Assembly (NCBI GenBank): GCA_017557885.1
Contig: JAFYXV010000008.1
Coordinates: 130,843-165,306 of the forward strand
From: a bacterium
Lineage (GTDB): Bacteria; Auribacterota; UBA3054
DNA length: 34,464 nt
Direction: 5' to 3'
The notes beneath the pieces were generated by a model that was not told the DNA's origin, made no database searches, and saw only the letters and a program-made list of their open reading frames with translations. Of the stretch, positions 26,004-34,330 are shown one piece after another. Each line of letters begins with the position of its first letter. Position 1 is the stretch's first letter. The translations under genes and the position numbers were made by a program.

Positions 26004-26695
26004 GTTGTCATCAAGCCGGCTCCCAAAAGCGATGTGAAGCCGTTTCTTGTTACGATCAGGTGGTCAAGCAATTTTATGTGAAGCAATTCTCCCGCTCTCG
26101 CGATCTCCTCCGTCAGCTTGAGGTCAGGGCCGCTCGGCCTGAGTTCCCCGGAGGGATGGTTGTGCGCCAAAATGACCGCGCAGGCCCCCAGTTTTATGGC
26201 GGGACGAAAGACCGTGGCGGGGTCGGCCAGACTCATCACGGCCGTGCCGACCGTCAGGACTCTCGAGCCGATTACCCGGGAAGCCGCGTTCAGGTAGATC
26301 CCCTTCAGCTGCTCCTGGTCCAATTCCCACATATCCTTCGTCAGAGGATAAACGTCCCCCGGCTGGGTTATCCTGGTCATCTCGTCCTCCTCGCCTTTGC
26401 CGCAAAGCCTTCTTCCCAATTCCAGGCTAGCCAAAAGCATAGAGGCTTTCACGAAGGGCATGCCTGTCAGATCCCGCAGGGCGTCTATGTCCTTAAGATC
26501 CTTCAGGCCTCCGGACCCGTAGTCCCTGACGATGGCGTAAGCCAGTTCCATCACGCTTTTCCCTCCGTGGCCAGTCCCAAGCACCAGGGCCAAAAGCTCG
26601 GGAAGATTCAAGGCCTCGATCCCATACCGGGCTAATTTTTCCCTGGGCATGAGCTCGGCATCCAACGCTTCAAAATCAGCTTGTCTCCTTTTCAT
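26000..26695 (-). CDS. radC: RadC family protein (JAB/MPN domain)
   Basis: The 231-aa product has the RadC layout: an N-terminal helix-hairpin-helix-like part (LPELLALVLGTG at 31-42, LKDLKDIDALRDLTGMPFVKA) and a C-terminal MPN+/JAMM domain. The metal-site motif HNHPSG is at 178-183 with a following Asp at 191 (SGPDLKLTEE). The DNA repair role historically given to RadC is doubtful, so function is open. Its start overlaps the miaB 3' end by 20 bases, with GGAGAAA before it. It overlaps the next gene by four. Confidence 0.94.
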   Translation of the reverse strand: MKRRQADFEALDAELMPREKLARYGIEALNLPELLALVLGTGHGGKSVMELAYAIVRDYGSGGLKDLKDIDALRDLTGMPFVKASMLLASLELGRRLCGKGEEDEMTRITQPGDVYPLTKDMWELDQEQLKGIYLNAASRVIGSRVLTVGTAVMSLADPATVFRPAIKLGACAVILAHNHPSGELRPSGPDLKLTEEIARAGELLHIKLLDHLIVTRNGFTSLLGAGLMTT

Positions 26696-28163
26696 TGGTT
26701 AATTTCTCCTCTCCGGTCAAACGCTCACAACTCCCATACAGCGTCAGCGGCGTCGCGGACTCCATCCTGACCGGAACGAATTTCCCGATCAAAGAGGGAT
26801 CGCCCTCGAACACCACGTTGGCGTAATGGGTAGTTCTGCCTTGCAGCACATCCCGGTTGCGTTTACTGTGACCTTCGACCAAAACTTCCTGAGTGGTCCC
26901 AACCAAACTCTTCAAATGCTCGTGCGTCAATCTTCCCTGCAGAGCCATCAGCTCCGCGTGGCGCCTCTTCTTCTCCTCAAGGGGCACGTCGTCCTTGAGA
27001 CGCGCCGCCGCCGTTCCCGGCCGCTCGCTGTACTTGAAGAGAAAATTATTGGCGTAATCTATTTTTTCCACCGCCGCCAGGGTGGCCTGAAAATCCTCCA
27101 GAGTCTCCCCCGGGAATCCCACTATCAGATCCCCCGCCAGCCAAAGGTCGGGCATAGCCGCCTTCAGCTTGGCCACCTTCTCCAGATACTGCTCCAGAGT
27201 GTATTTCCTGTTCATCATTTTCAGGATGCGGTTCGAGCCCGACTGCAGAGGGAAATGCAGATAGCGGCAGATCTTCTTTTCAGAAGCCATAAGAGCTATA
27301 AGATCGTCGGAAATATCCTGGGGATTGGAAGTCACGAACCTGAGCCATTTCAGGCCTTCTATCTTCGCGGCCTTCTCCAAAAGCTCCGGAAAACTCAGGC
27401 TCCCTTTGGGCAGGTCCTTTCCGTAGGAATTCACGTTCTGCCCCAGAAGCGTCACCTCCACGCAGCCGCTTCCCGCCAAAGTCTCAAGTTCCTTCAGTAT
27501 CTCTTCCGCCGGGCGGCTGACTTCCGGCCCTCGGGCGTAAGGCACCACGCAATAGGAGCAGAAATTGCTGCAGCCTCTCATGATCTCCACGAAAGCCTGC
27601 CAGGGCCTGGGGCGCATGGCCTCCAGTTCGTCCGGCCCTTCCCCGCTCTCATTTCGTCCCACGGCGAAAAGCCTCTCAGAAGAAGGCGCGCATTCGTCCA
27701 TGTACGGCGACAGGGCGATCCCCAGCCTCTCCAAAGCCTCGGCGTTCACCGCGGTCACTTCCGCCGCAGCCGCTCTCTTGCACAGCGCGCGCAGAAGAAG
27801 TTCCGGAATGAGATGCCTTTTATGAGTTCCGGCCACGAAGTCGAAGACATTCTTGCCGCCCAAAAGCGACTCCCCTTTCAGTTCCGCCATGCAGCCCGTC
27901 ACGCCCAGGACCACTTCCGGCCTGCGGTTTCTCTTAACGTTTAATTTTCCCGCCTTTCCCAGGACTTTTCTTTCCGCCAGATCCCTCACGCTGCAGGTGA
28001 TAAAAAGGACGGCGTCCGCCGCGGTCTCGTCGTCAACAACGACGAAACCCTGGCGCGTAAGGTTGCCGGAAAGTATCTGGCTGTCCAGGATGTTCATCTG
28101 GCAGCCGTAGGTCAGAAGGCAAACATAGATCGGAGCTTTCAAAGGCGCGGAAAAATCAGCCAT
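26676..28163 (-). CDS. miaB: tRNA-2-methylthio-N6-dimethylallyladenosine synthase
   Basis: MiaB is a radical-SAM methylthiotransferase that makes ms2i6A37. The 495-aa product has the three auxiliary-cluster cysteines C21 (TYGCQMN), C57 (ITCSVRD) and C91 (TGCMAE). It has the radical-SAM C198/C202/C205 in MRGCSNFCSYC and ends in a TRAM-like domain. The TYGCQMN form is MiaB-like rather than MtaB or RimO. About 40 residues separate the two Cys sets beyond the common length, as an insert near 120-185. I use the ATG at 28163, which overlaps the lipA stop by eight bases and follows GGAGAGG. The frame stays open further upstream but that part overlaps lipA. Confidence 0.95.
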   Translation of the reverse strand: MADFSAPLKAPIYVCLLTYGCQMNILDSQILSGNLTRQGFVVVDDETAADAVLFITCSVRDLAERKVLGKAGKLNVKRNRRPEVVLGVTGCMAELKGESLLGGKNVFDFVAGTHKRHLIPELLLRALCKRAAAAEVTAVNAEALERLGIALSPYMDECAPSSERLFAVGRNESGEGPDELEAMRPRPWQAFVEIMRGCSNFCSYCVVPYARGPEVSRPAEEILKELETLAGSGCVEVTLLGQNVNSYGKDLPKGSLSFPELLEKAAKIEGLKWLRFVTSNPQDISDDLIALMASEKKICRYLHFPLQSGSNRILKMMNRKYTLEQYLEKVAKLKAAMPDLWLAGDLIVGFPGETLEDFQATLAAVEKIDYANNFLFKYSERPGTAAARLKDDVPLEEKKRRHAELMALQGRLTHEHLKSLVGTTQEVLVEGHSKRNRDVLQGRTTHYANVVFEGDPSLIGKFVPVRMESATPLTLYGSCERLTGEEKLTNEKETS

Positions 28164-29034
28164 AGACCCTCTCCGCCATTTCGCCCGCCCTGTACGAGCT
28201 TCTGACCAGCGGCCCGCAGGCCGCGCCGACAAATCCCAGATCCAGAGCGTACGCTTTTATCTCAGAAAATTCCGCTTCGCTGTAATATTTCTCCACGGGA
28301 TGGCACTTCTCATCCGGCGCCAGATACTGCCCCACCGTTATTAGGGAGCAGCCCGCCGCCTTAAGATCCCTTATCGCCCCGCGTATTTCCTCCATGGTTT
28401 CGCCGCAGCCCACCATTATCCCGCTCTTAACAGGAATGTCCGGGAACATCCTGTAAGCGTAATTCAAGACCGCCAGGGAGCGCAGGTAGGTCGCCTTGGT
28501 CCGCAAGACAGGCGTCAGCCTCTCCACCGTTTCCAGATTGTGGTTGAAGACCGCGGGACGGGCCTCAAGGACCTTTTCCAGAGCCGCGCTGTTTCCCGCG
28601 AAATCGGAAGTCAATATCTCCACCTTCGTCTCGGGAGAGACGGCCCTCACGGCCTCTATGGTCTTTACGAAATGCTCCGCCCCGCCGTCCGGCAGATCGT
28701 CCCTGGTCACGCAGGTGATCACGGCGTATTTCAAGCCAAGTTCTTTGATCGCCGATGCCAAACGCTCCGGCTCCCCGGGATCAGGGGGCGCCGGCCGCCC
28801 GGTCCTCACGTTGCAGAAACGGCAGTTCCTAGTGCAGACGTCCCCCAGGATCATGAAAGTAGCCGTATGCCGCTGGAAGCACTCCCAGATATTCGGGCAG
28901 GCCGCTTCCTTGCAAACGGTGTTGAGCCCCATCTTTTCAATGAGGTTCCTCATCTTCTCCCGCTCCGCCCTGGTGGGGACTTTGATCCTGGGCTTGGCAA
29001 TGGTTTCTATGTCCTTGTTTCCAATTTCCGGCAT
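28156..29034 (-). CDS. lipA: Lipoyl synthase
   Basis: LipA inserts the two sulfurs of lipoate into octanoylated proteins. The 292-aa product has all Cys ligands in place: the auxiliary cluster C41, C46, C52 (CKEAACPNIWEC) and the radical-SAM C67, C71, C74 (CTRNCRFC). It also has the C-terminal RSSY serine ligand at 278-281. LipB or LplA is not in the window. There is no clear SD before the ATG. An extended -10 promoter lies 38 bases upstream, so it opens the operon that continues through miaB and radC to the aminotransferase. Confidence 0.96.
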   Translation of the reverse strand: MPEIGNKDIETIAKPRIKVPTRAEREKMRNLIEKMGLNTVCKEAACPNIWECFQRHTATFMILGDVCTRNCRFCNVRTGRPAPPDPGEPERLASAIKELGLKYAVITCVTRDDLPDGGAEHFVKTIEAVRAVSPETKVEILTSDFAGNSAALEKVLEARPAVFNHNLETVERLTPVLRTKATYLRSLAVLNYAYRMFPDIPVKSGIMVGCGETMEEIRGAIRDLKAAGCSLITVGQYLAPDEKCHPVEKYYSEAEFSEIKAYALDLGFVGAACGPLVRSSYRAGEMAERVYG

Positions 29035-29071
29035 AATAAAGTTCAGTGTAAATATTTAGACATTATTTTTT

Positions 29072-29080
29072 ATTATACCA
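29072..29080 (-). promoter_or_regulatory. Extended -10 promoter for the lipA-miaB-...-tsaD operon
   Basis: On the minus strand, TGGTATAAT reads as an extended -10 (TGn plus perfect TATAAT, 29077-29072). The region 17 bases further upstream has no -35 match. The start would be near 29065. Confidence 0.5.
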
Positions 29081-29179
29081 TACCGGCGCTTATTCCTCCC
29101 ACTCCCCAAGCCAAGCCAAAATTTCAGATCTCAGCCCGCGCCTTCTTTAGTTTTATGTGCTTGCTTTAGAACCAATTAA

Positions 29180-29205
29180 AAAGCGCACGGAGCACCGTGC
29201 GCTTT
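29180..29205 (-). terminator. Intrinsic terminator after fic gene
   Basis: AAAGCGCACGG (29180-29190), loop AGCA and CCGTGCGCTTT (29195-29205) make an 11-bp stem. On the minus strand it is followed by TTTTTAATT, ending the DUF4139/fic unit. Confidence 0.85.
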
Positions 29206-29232
29206 AAGATCTGTTGATAAAGATTTTATGAA

Positions 29233-30225
29233 TCAGCTCAAGAGAGAATAATACCCGCCGTTTTTAGGCGCGCCGCGAAATTCTATTTTCCCGGATTCTT
29301 TCAGAGCCTTAAGATGCCTGGAAACAGTTGGAATGCTCTTCCCCACAAACGCGGCTAATTCCCTGGTCTTTGAGCCAGGATTTTTTTCGATTGCGGAAAG
29401 GATCTCCGCAGCGACCGCGCTAACATTTACTCTATCATTTACTCTATCATTTTTTCCTGATTTTACTCTATCATCCTGCAAATTTACGGACTGTCCCATC
29501 AAGCGCAGAAGCTCTTTTTGAGTCTCGCAGACCCGGTCCCGAACGAAAAGCACAAACGGAGAAGGATCAGCTTCGGCTTTTTTGAGAGTCATGATGTATT
29601 CGTGCCGACAGACAGGCGGGATTATCGCAAGCGTCCAGCCGGCTCTGAGCAGCATGAGGTTCATCAGAAGCCGCGCCACGCGGCCATTGCCATCCACGAA
29701 AGGATGGATATAGACAAACTTCTGGTGCGCAAGCGCAGCGAACTCGATTGGATGAAGTTTCCCTTCGTTCCTTTCCATCCATTTTAAAAATCCCGCCATT
29801 AGTCCGGGAACCTTATCCGGATTCGGCAAAGTCCTGCGAGAGCCGGAAATGAAAACTCTAACAGAGCGCCACTTCCCTGCGTTGGACTTATCGATTTGGG
29901 AATAGAAAAGCTTATGGATCTTTAGAACGTCAGATTCCAAAACGTGACGTTTTTTCAAAAGCTCATAAATGAAATCATAAGCCTTGGCATGACCGGTCGC
30001 TTCATACACGTCGCGAAGCGGCTTCCCGCTGATGATCAGTCCGTCCTCTATGACAACTTTTGTTTCGCTTTCAGTAAGCGAGTTCCCCTCCAGGGCGTTG
30101 CTCGTATAAGTCAATCCTACGCGATAATATTCGCGCAGTGATCTCAACGTTTCTTTCGGAAGCGGCCGCAAGGCCGCTATCCTCTCTGCATACTGATCGC
30201 ATTTGCTAAATTCGCTCCGCCTCAC
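29233..30225 (-). CDS. Fic family protein with N-terminal inhibitory motif and C-terminal winged helix
   Basis: The 330-aa product is a Fic/Fido enzyme, a family that usually AMPylates or otherwise modifies protein Tyr/Ser/Thr. The core motif HPFVDGNGRVAR is at 174-185. An inhibitory-helix motif S-N-A-L-E-G (42-47), matching (S/T)xxxE(G/N), precedes it, giving the class II self-inhibited layout. After a linker (about 240-270) with a DRVN/DRVK microrepeat comes a winged helix (271-330: TRELAAFVGKSIPTVSRHLKAL). Fic-HTH proteins of this sort are probably transcription-linked regulators; the target is unknown. Starts with GTG at 30225 after GGAG, 12 bases after the preceding gene. Confidence 0.93.
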   Translation of the reverse strand: MRRSEFSKCDQYAERIAALRPLPKETLRSLREYYRVGLTYTSNALEGNSLTESETKVVIEDGLIISGKPLRDVYEATGHAKAYDFIYELLKKRHVLESDVLKIHKLFYSQIDKSNAGKWRSVRVFISGSRRTLPNPDKVPGLMAGFLKWMERNEGKLHPIEFAALAHQKFVYIHPFVDGNGRVARLLMNLMLLRAGWTLAIIPPVCRHEYIMTLKKAEADPSPFVLFVRDRVCETQKELLRLMGQSVNLQDDRVKSGKNDRVNDRVNVSAVAAEILSAIEKNPGSKTRELAAFVGKSIPTVSRHLKALKESGKIEFRGAPKNGGYYSLLS

Positions 30226-30237
30226 ATTGGCTCCGGA

Positions 30238-32013
30238 TCACTTCAGCTCGAAGACTTTGTAGGTGTACTCGAAGGTCGCTTCGCCCTTGGCGGGAATTTC
30301 GATCTCCCAGACTCTTTCCCTTTCGGCATTCATTTCGCCCTCGTTATCTTTTGAGCTGATGAGCTTTTCTTCCGGAATAGCGAATTTCTCGAAGTCGCCG
30401 CAAACGTTCAGGAAGACTTTCACCTTGGCGTCGCTGCCGCGGTAGTTGTTTATAGTCAGCTTGCCGTTGATCTTTTTCTCGTTGCCTTCCACATTCTCGC
30501 CGTTGACTTTTTTGCGGCGCTTGACGACCTTGGCTTTCTTATCGACAGTTTCTTCGACCTTGGCGGTTAGGCTAAGCGCCTTGGTCAGGTTCATGTTGAC
30601 CTTCTGCCCGGGGTTCACCCACTTGCGCATGCTCTGGCTGTAGATGTGGCCGCCTTCGGTAACTTCCATGGCGCCGGCGGTCATCGGGAAAGCGAAAGGA
30701 TTCTTGAAACTTAAAATATCCCACAAGGTCTCCACGCCGCTCTCCTCGAACTGGGGAACGAGCCTGCCGTTGTTGTAGCGTCTGGATTCGATCTTCCATT
30801 CCGCTTTCCGCTCGATCTCGACTTCCGCCGTCCCAATCGGGATGTGCGTGGTGCTGTCCTTATCCATGGAGTGCTTGCCGACAGAAACGTAGCTGACGTC
30901 GGCGCCCTGTTCCTTCATGGTGGAAGCGAATCCTTCGCTCACCTGCATGGGCATATCCTCGACAACTTCCATGTCTTCTTCGTCCGCCACAGCCGCTTCG
31001 CGAGCCATCGCTCCTGCGGCAGGAGCGGGTTCTTTGCGTCTGCTTCCAAGATCACTATAATCAATGTGATTGCTCACATATGCGGCTCTGTAAGCTTTTT
31101 GCTTCATAGTCTTTCTAAAATCTTTCGCTCCGTCAACCTCGCCGCCATTGAGGCCGAGGAAAAATCCCTGGACGGAAACTCTCAGATCAAGCAGGGACGA
31201 CGTGTCCTTGAATTCCACATTCGGCTGGCCCGAGACAAGCGTGATCTCGGCGTTCTCGACCTTTTCCAAGTGGTTCCTGACATCGGCCGCCATAGAAAGA
31301 TAGGCTTTGCCTTCCCTGTCCAGTTCCAGCCTGTAGGAGGGCGCCCAGGCCATGCCGTCGGTGAGATATTCGAACTCGAAGGGCTTCGTCGCGCCCATGA
31401 CCTGCCAGAGCTTCATCTTCAGGTACTGCGGACGTTCCTTCTCCTTGCCGGAGACCATCGTTATGCTGGCTGTAGGGATCTTGACGGCGGACTTGTTGGG
31501 AAGCCTTATCAAAAGGTCATTGCCAACATTGCCTTCTATGGTGCCGACAATGCTGTAAGTTTTGGCGCCGCGCGCTTCCTTTTGCTCGGGCAGGTAAAGG
31601 AACTGCTCAGCTCCTTCTTCGCTCCCGATCCACTTAAGGGCGCTGTCCAGGTCCGGCATGTCGGAAGTGAACCACACTCTGCCCTTTTCGCCTTTGAAGC
31701 GTTCAGCGTAAGGCAGAAAATCCAGCGACTCGTTCCTGTTGGTCTTGACGTTTTCAAGTTTTGCGGCAATGGAGATCTTCTCGTCGCCCATGATCCAGAA
31801 GGTGCCGTAGGCCGGGTTTATGTCGCCGGAAAAATACAAGGGTTTGTCGCCTTCCGGAGGCGTCACCTGCCTTCTCACGATGGTAAGACCGCTCTTGAAG
31901 AATTCAAGGGAAACTATGGGCGCCTTGACCAGCTCTTCCTGCTCGACGGCGAAAAGCTCCGCCCCCAAAAGAAGCGCCAAAAGCGGTAAGACAAAGAAAA
32001 ATTTGCTTTGCAT
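30238..32013 (-). CDS. Exported DUF4139-like protein, paralogue 2 of tandem pair
   Basis: The 591-aa product has a signal peptide (MQSKFFFVLPLLALLLGAELFA). The N-terminal part has the FKSGLTIVRRQV strand and a YFSGDINPAYGTFWI segment. A central WAPSYRLEL followed by ITLVSGQPNVEF is the strongest resemblance to DUF4139. A low-complexity, acidic, Met/Ala-rich insert lies near 325-365. The C-terminal half has TLWDILSFKNPFAFPMTAGAMEV and ends in a beta-rich FEYTYKVFEL. It is a clear paralogue of the gene upstream. It likely acts in the envelope; no catalytic residues are visible. SD AGGAGAAAG present; 23 bases from the upstream paralogue. Confidence 0.8.
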   Translation of the reverse strand: MQSKFFFVLPLLALLLGAELFAVEQEELVKAPIVSLEFFKSGLTIVRRQVTPPEGDKPLYFSGDINPAYGTFWIMGDEKISIAAKLENVKTNRNESLDFLPYAERFKGEKGRVWFTSDMPDLDSALKWIGSEEGAEQFLYLPEQKEARGAKTYSIVGTIEGNVGNDLLIRLPNKSAVKIPTASITMVSGKEKERPQYLKMKLWQVMGATKPFEFEYLTDGMAWAPSYRLELDREGKAYLSMAADVRNHLEKVENAEITLVSGQPNVEFKDTSSLLDLRVSVQGFFLGLNGGEVDGAKDFRKTMKQKAYRAAYVSNHIDYSDLGSRRKEPAPAAGAMAREAAVADEEDMEVVEDMPMQVSEGFASTMKEQGADVSYVSVGKHSMDKDSTTHIPIGTAEVEIERKAEWKIESRRYNNGRLVPQFEESGVETLWDILSFKNPFAFPMTAGAMEVTEGGHIYSQSMRKWVNPGQKVNMNLTKALSLTAKVEETVDKKAKVVKRRKKVNGENVEGNEKKINGKLTINNYRGSDAKVKVFLNVCGDFEKFAIPEEKLISSKDNEGEMNAERERVWEIEIPAKGEATFEYTYKVFELK

Positions 32014-32036
32014 GATCTTTCTCCTAAAAATACTCG

Positions 32037-33770
32037 TTAATACCTGATGTAAGATGTGTAGGTATAATTGATCTCCACCGTGGCGCCCGGCTCTATCTCC
32101 GTTTCCACAGTCTTGGAGCTTATGGGATTCACGCCGTAAGGAATGGAGACGGATTTCGTTTCCTTCTGCCCTTCAGACAGTTCGGCTTTCTCGAAGACGC
32201 CGCTGACTCTCAACACGATCTCAGCCGAGACTTTTTCCTTGCGGTGATTTTTAAGCGTGGCCTTGCCGTCCACCGTCACCTGACGGTAAGTGGAGTGGTC
32301 AAGCTGAAGCGTCTTGGGCGTTTCCTCTTCCCTTTCGCTCTCCTCTAATTTCGGCTCCAGGCTTAGGGCCTTTGTCAGCGTCGTCTTGCCTTCCTGACCG
32401 GGATTCAGCCAGTTTTGCGGCGTCTGGCAGTAGAAGGTCCCGTCCAGCAAAACTTCCATCGGCGCGGTGGTCATGGGGAAAGAGAAGGGGTTCTTGAAGA
32501 CCAGGATGTCCCAGACCGTCTGGGTCGCGTTGGTATTAAGGTTGCGCATATAACCGTTTTGATCGATAGTGCGCATCGCGGAAACGTTCCAGGAGACCTT
32601 GCCGGCGTATTCCAGTTCCGCCGAGGCGATGTCCGTTCTCAGCGTCTCGCCTTTCTTCAAAGACTGCTTCCCAATCTTCTGGAAATGCATGTTGACCGCG
32701 CCTTTCTCCTCGACCTGGGCGACAGCGCCAAGCGTCGCGCTCTCCTCCATTCCGGCAGCCGAATCCATGTCGGCCTTGGCCATCATCATGGGAGCCTGCG
32801 AATAATAGTTATTGGAACGATAATCGCGGCGGACCGGAGCGTTGTAAACAGTTCCTCCGTCCAGAACGCCAAGAAAGCCGTTCAAGGAGATCCTAAGATT
32901 CAGAAGCGAATCCTTGCCTTCCATGTCGATCTTCGGGAAGCCGGAGACAAGCGACACTTCCGCCTCGCTGAAGTCTTCCATCTCGTTCTTGATGTCGGCG
33001 GCCATGGTAAGCTTCGCCTTGCCCTCGTTGAGCTCCATCCTGTAGTAGGGCGCCCAGGTCATGCCCTGGGTGGCGTACTCGATCTTGAAGGGCTTGTCGG
33101 CGCCCTCGACTTTCCAGAGGTTCCTGGTGACGGAAGTCTCGATCTTGTTCTCCCCTGCCGCGGAAACGGCCTTCAGATTGGCCGTGGGGATCCTGACGGA
33201 GCCGCCCACCGGGAACCTTACCACCACTCCGTCGAAAACGGGATTGGGCAGCATGATGCCGTTTTTGACGGCAGCGCTTGCTTTCGGCATCTTCTCCACC
33301 ACGCCCTCCACCTTGTAAACCGTCTTGGTGGATTTTTCGTCCGTGACAGGCTGAACGGTGAGAACTCTTCCAGAAGCGCCTTCCTTTTGCAGGAAATCCA
33401 GCTCTTCCTTGAGACCGGTTAGCTCGGACACGAACCAGACGACTGCCTCGAAACCGCCGTGCCTTTCCGCAAAAGACCGGGTGTCCACTGAAGATGTGCT
33501 GTTACTTATGACCGTCTCCTGAAAGGCCGTCATCTTTAAAGACTTGTCGCTCAGCGTCCAGAAAGTTCCGTGATAAGGCTTGATGTCCCCGCTAAGATAG
33601 CACGGCCCCTCGCTGGGAGGCTCGACGCTCCTCTCCACCAAAACGGTCCCGTTCTTAAAAATGCTAAGTCCGGCAATAGGCGCTTTGGTGATCTCCGAAG
33701 CGTTTATCGCCTCGCCGAAAACAGCCGCTGACAAAAGCGACGCAGCAAGAAACAAAGAAAGATTTCTCAT
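32037..33770 (-). CDS. Exported DUF4139-like protein, paralogue 1 of tandem pair
   Basis: The 577-aa product starts at ATG 33770 (GAGGACATTT before it), not at the in-frame ATG 33782 which lacks an SD. It has a signal peptide (MRNLSLFLAASLLSAAVFG). The same blocks occur as in its downstream paralogue: FKNGTVLVERSV, YLSGDIKPYHGTFWT, MTWAPYYRMEL, SLVSGFPKIDME, TVWDILVFKNPFSFPMTTAPMEV and NPGQEGKTTLTKALSLEP. A Met/Ala-rich stretch (MMMAKADMDSAAGMEES) takes the place of the acidic insert. The two are probably co-regulated; they are diverged copies, not recent duplicates. Function unknown, envelope location likely. Confidence 0.8.
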   Translation of the reverse strand: MRNLSLFLAASLLSAAVFGEAINASEITKAPIAGLSIFKNGTVLVERSVEPPSEGPCYLSGDIKPYHGTFWTLSDKSLKMTAFQETVISNSTSSVDTRSFAERHGGFEAVVWFVSELTGLKEELDFLQKEGASGRVLTVQPVTDEKSTKTVYKVEGVVEKMPKASAAVKNGIMLPNPVFDGVVVRFPVGGSVRIPTANLKAVSAAGENKIETSVTRNLWKVEGADKPFKIEYATQGMTWAPYYRMELNEGKAKLTMAADIKNEMEDFSEAEVSLVSGFPKIDMEGKDSLLNLRISLNGFLGVLDGGTVYNAPVRRDYRSNNYYSQAPMMMAKADMDSAAGMEESATLGAVAQVEEKGAVNMHFQKIGKQSLKKGETLRTDIASAELEYAGKVSWNVSAMRTIDQNGYMRNLNTNATQTVWDILVFKNPFSFPMTTAPMEVLLDGTFYCQTPQNWLNPGQEGKTTLTKALSLEPKLEESEREEETPKTLQLDHSTYRQVTVDGKATLKNHRKEKVSAEIVLRVSGVFEKAELSEGQKETKSVSIPYGVNPISSKTVETEIEPGATVEINYTYTSYIRY

Positions 33771-33800
33771 AAATGTCCTCATGTTGTTTTACTACATTCA

Positions 33801-33809
33801 ATTTTAGCA
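33801..33809 (-). promoter_or_regulatory. Extended -10 promoter candidate for the DUF4139/fic unit
   Basis: On the minus strand, TGCTAAAAT combines an extended TGn with TAAAAT (33806-33801), about 30 bases before the ATG at 33770. A weak TTACTG lies 18 bases upstream of the -10. Confidence 0.4.
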
Positions 33810-33830
33810 AAAAAATGAGCAAAGCAGTAA

Positions 33831-34295
33831 AAAAGAAAGACACCGCGAAACGAGACCGCGGAGAACATTATTCATTCACATGAATCAAGACCGCTAAATC
33901 CCCTTATTGCCAACGCATTCTACCGCGCAGGCTACATCGAATCCTGGGGACGCGGCATCCAATTGATCAAAGACTCCTGCCGCAAACTAGGAACTCCCGA
34001 ACCGGAATACACCGTAATCGGAGACGCTCTAAGAATAAAGTTCACAGCCTTGGAAAGCGCAAAAATAACAGAACAGCTTCAGCCCAATCAGCAAAACAAA
34101 ACATCAGTTGAATCACTGGAGGATAAAATACTAAATGAATTAAGAATTAATGCTAGCTTTGATCAAAAAACAATTGCCGAAAAATTACAAATTCCCATTT
34201 CTTCGCTCCAAAGAGCATTCGATAAATTGAGAAAAGAAAAACGTATTATTCGCAGAGGAGGAAAACGCTATGGATATTGGGAAATAAAACAATGA
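33831..34295 (+). pseudogene. 5'-truncated remnant of an AlbA_2/RecG-like transcriptional regulator
   Basis: The reading frame opens after a TAA at 33828 and runs to TGA at 34295, but no ATG or GTG occurs before residues that belong to the family. The opening matches the C-terminal ATPase-like part of putative transcriptional regulators with an AlbA_2 domain: NPLIANAFYRAGYIESWGRGI followed by a partly diverged segment (LIKDSCRKLGTPEPEY). The last ~55 residues form a winged helix (TIAEKLQIPISSLQRAFDKLRKE). The N-terminal two-thirds of such proteins is missing. The 3' half is AT-rich compared with neighbours, suggesting transfer or decay. A TTG at 33963 could start a shorter winged-helix protein; I think remnant is more likely. 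Confidence 0.65.
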
Positions 34296-34330
34296 AGTTT
34301 TGGTGATATTTTGGGAAAAATAATTAAAAA

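Noticed and set aside
29233-33770. Fic toxin-antitoxin module
   Set aside because: The Fic protein carries its own inhibitory motif and no small antitoxin gene is adjacent; the neighbours are exported proteins.
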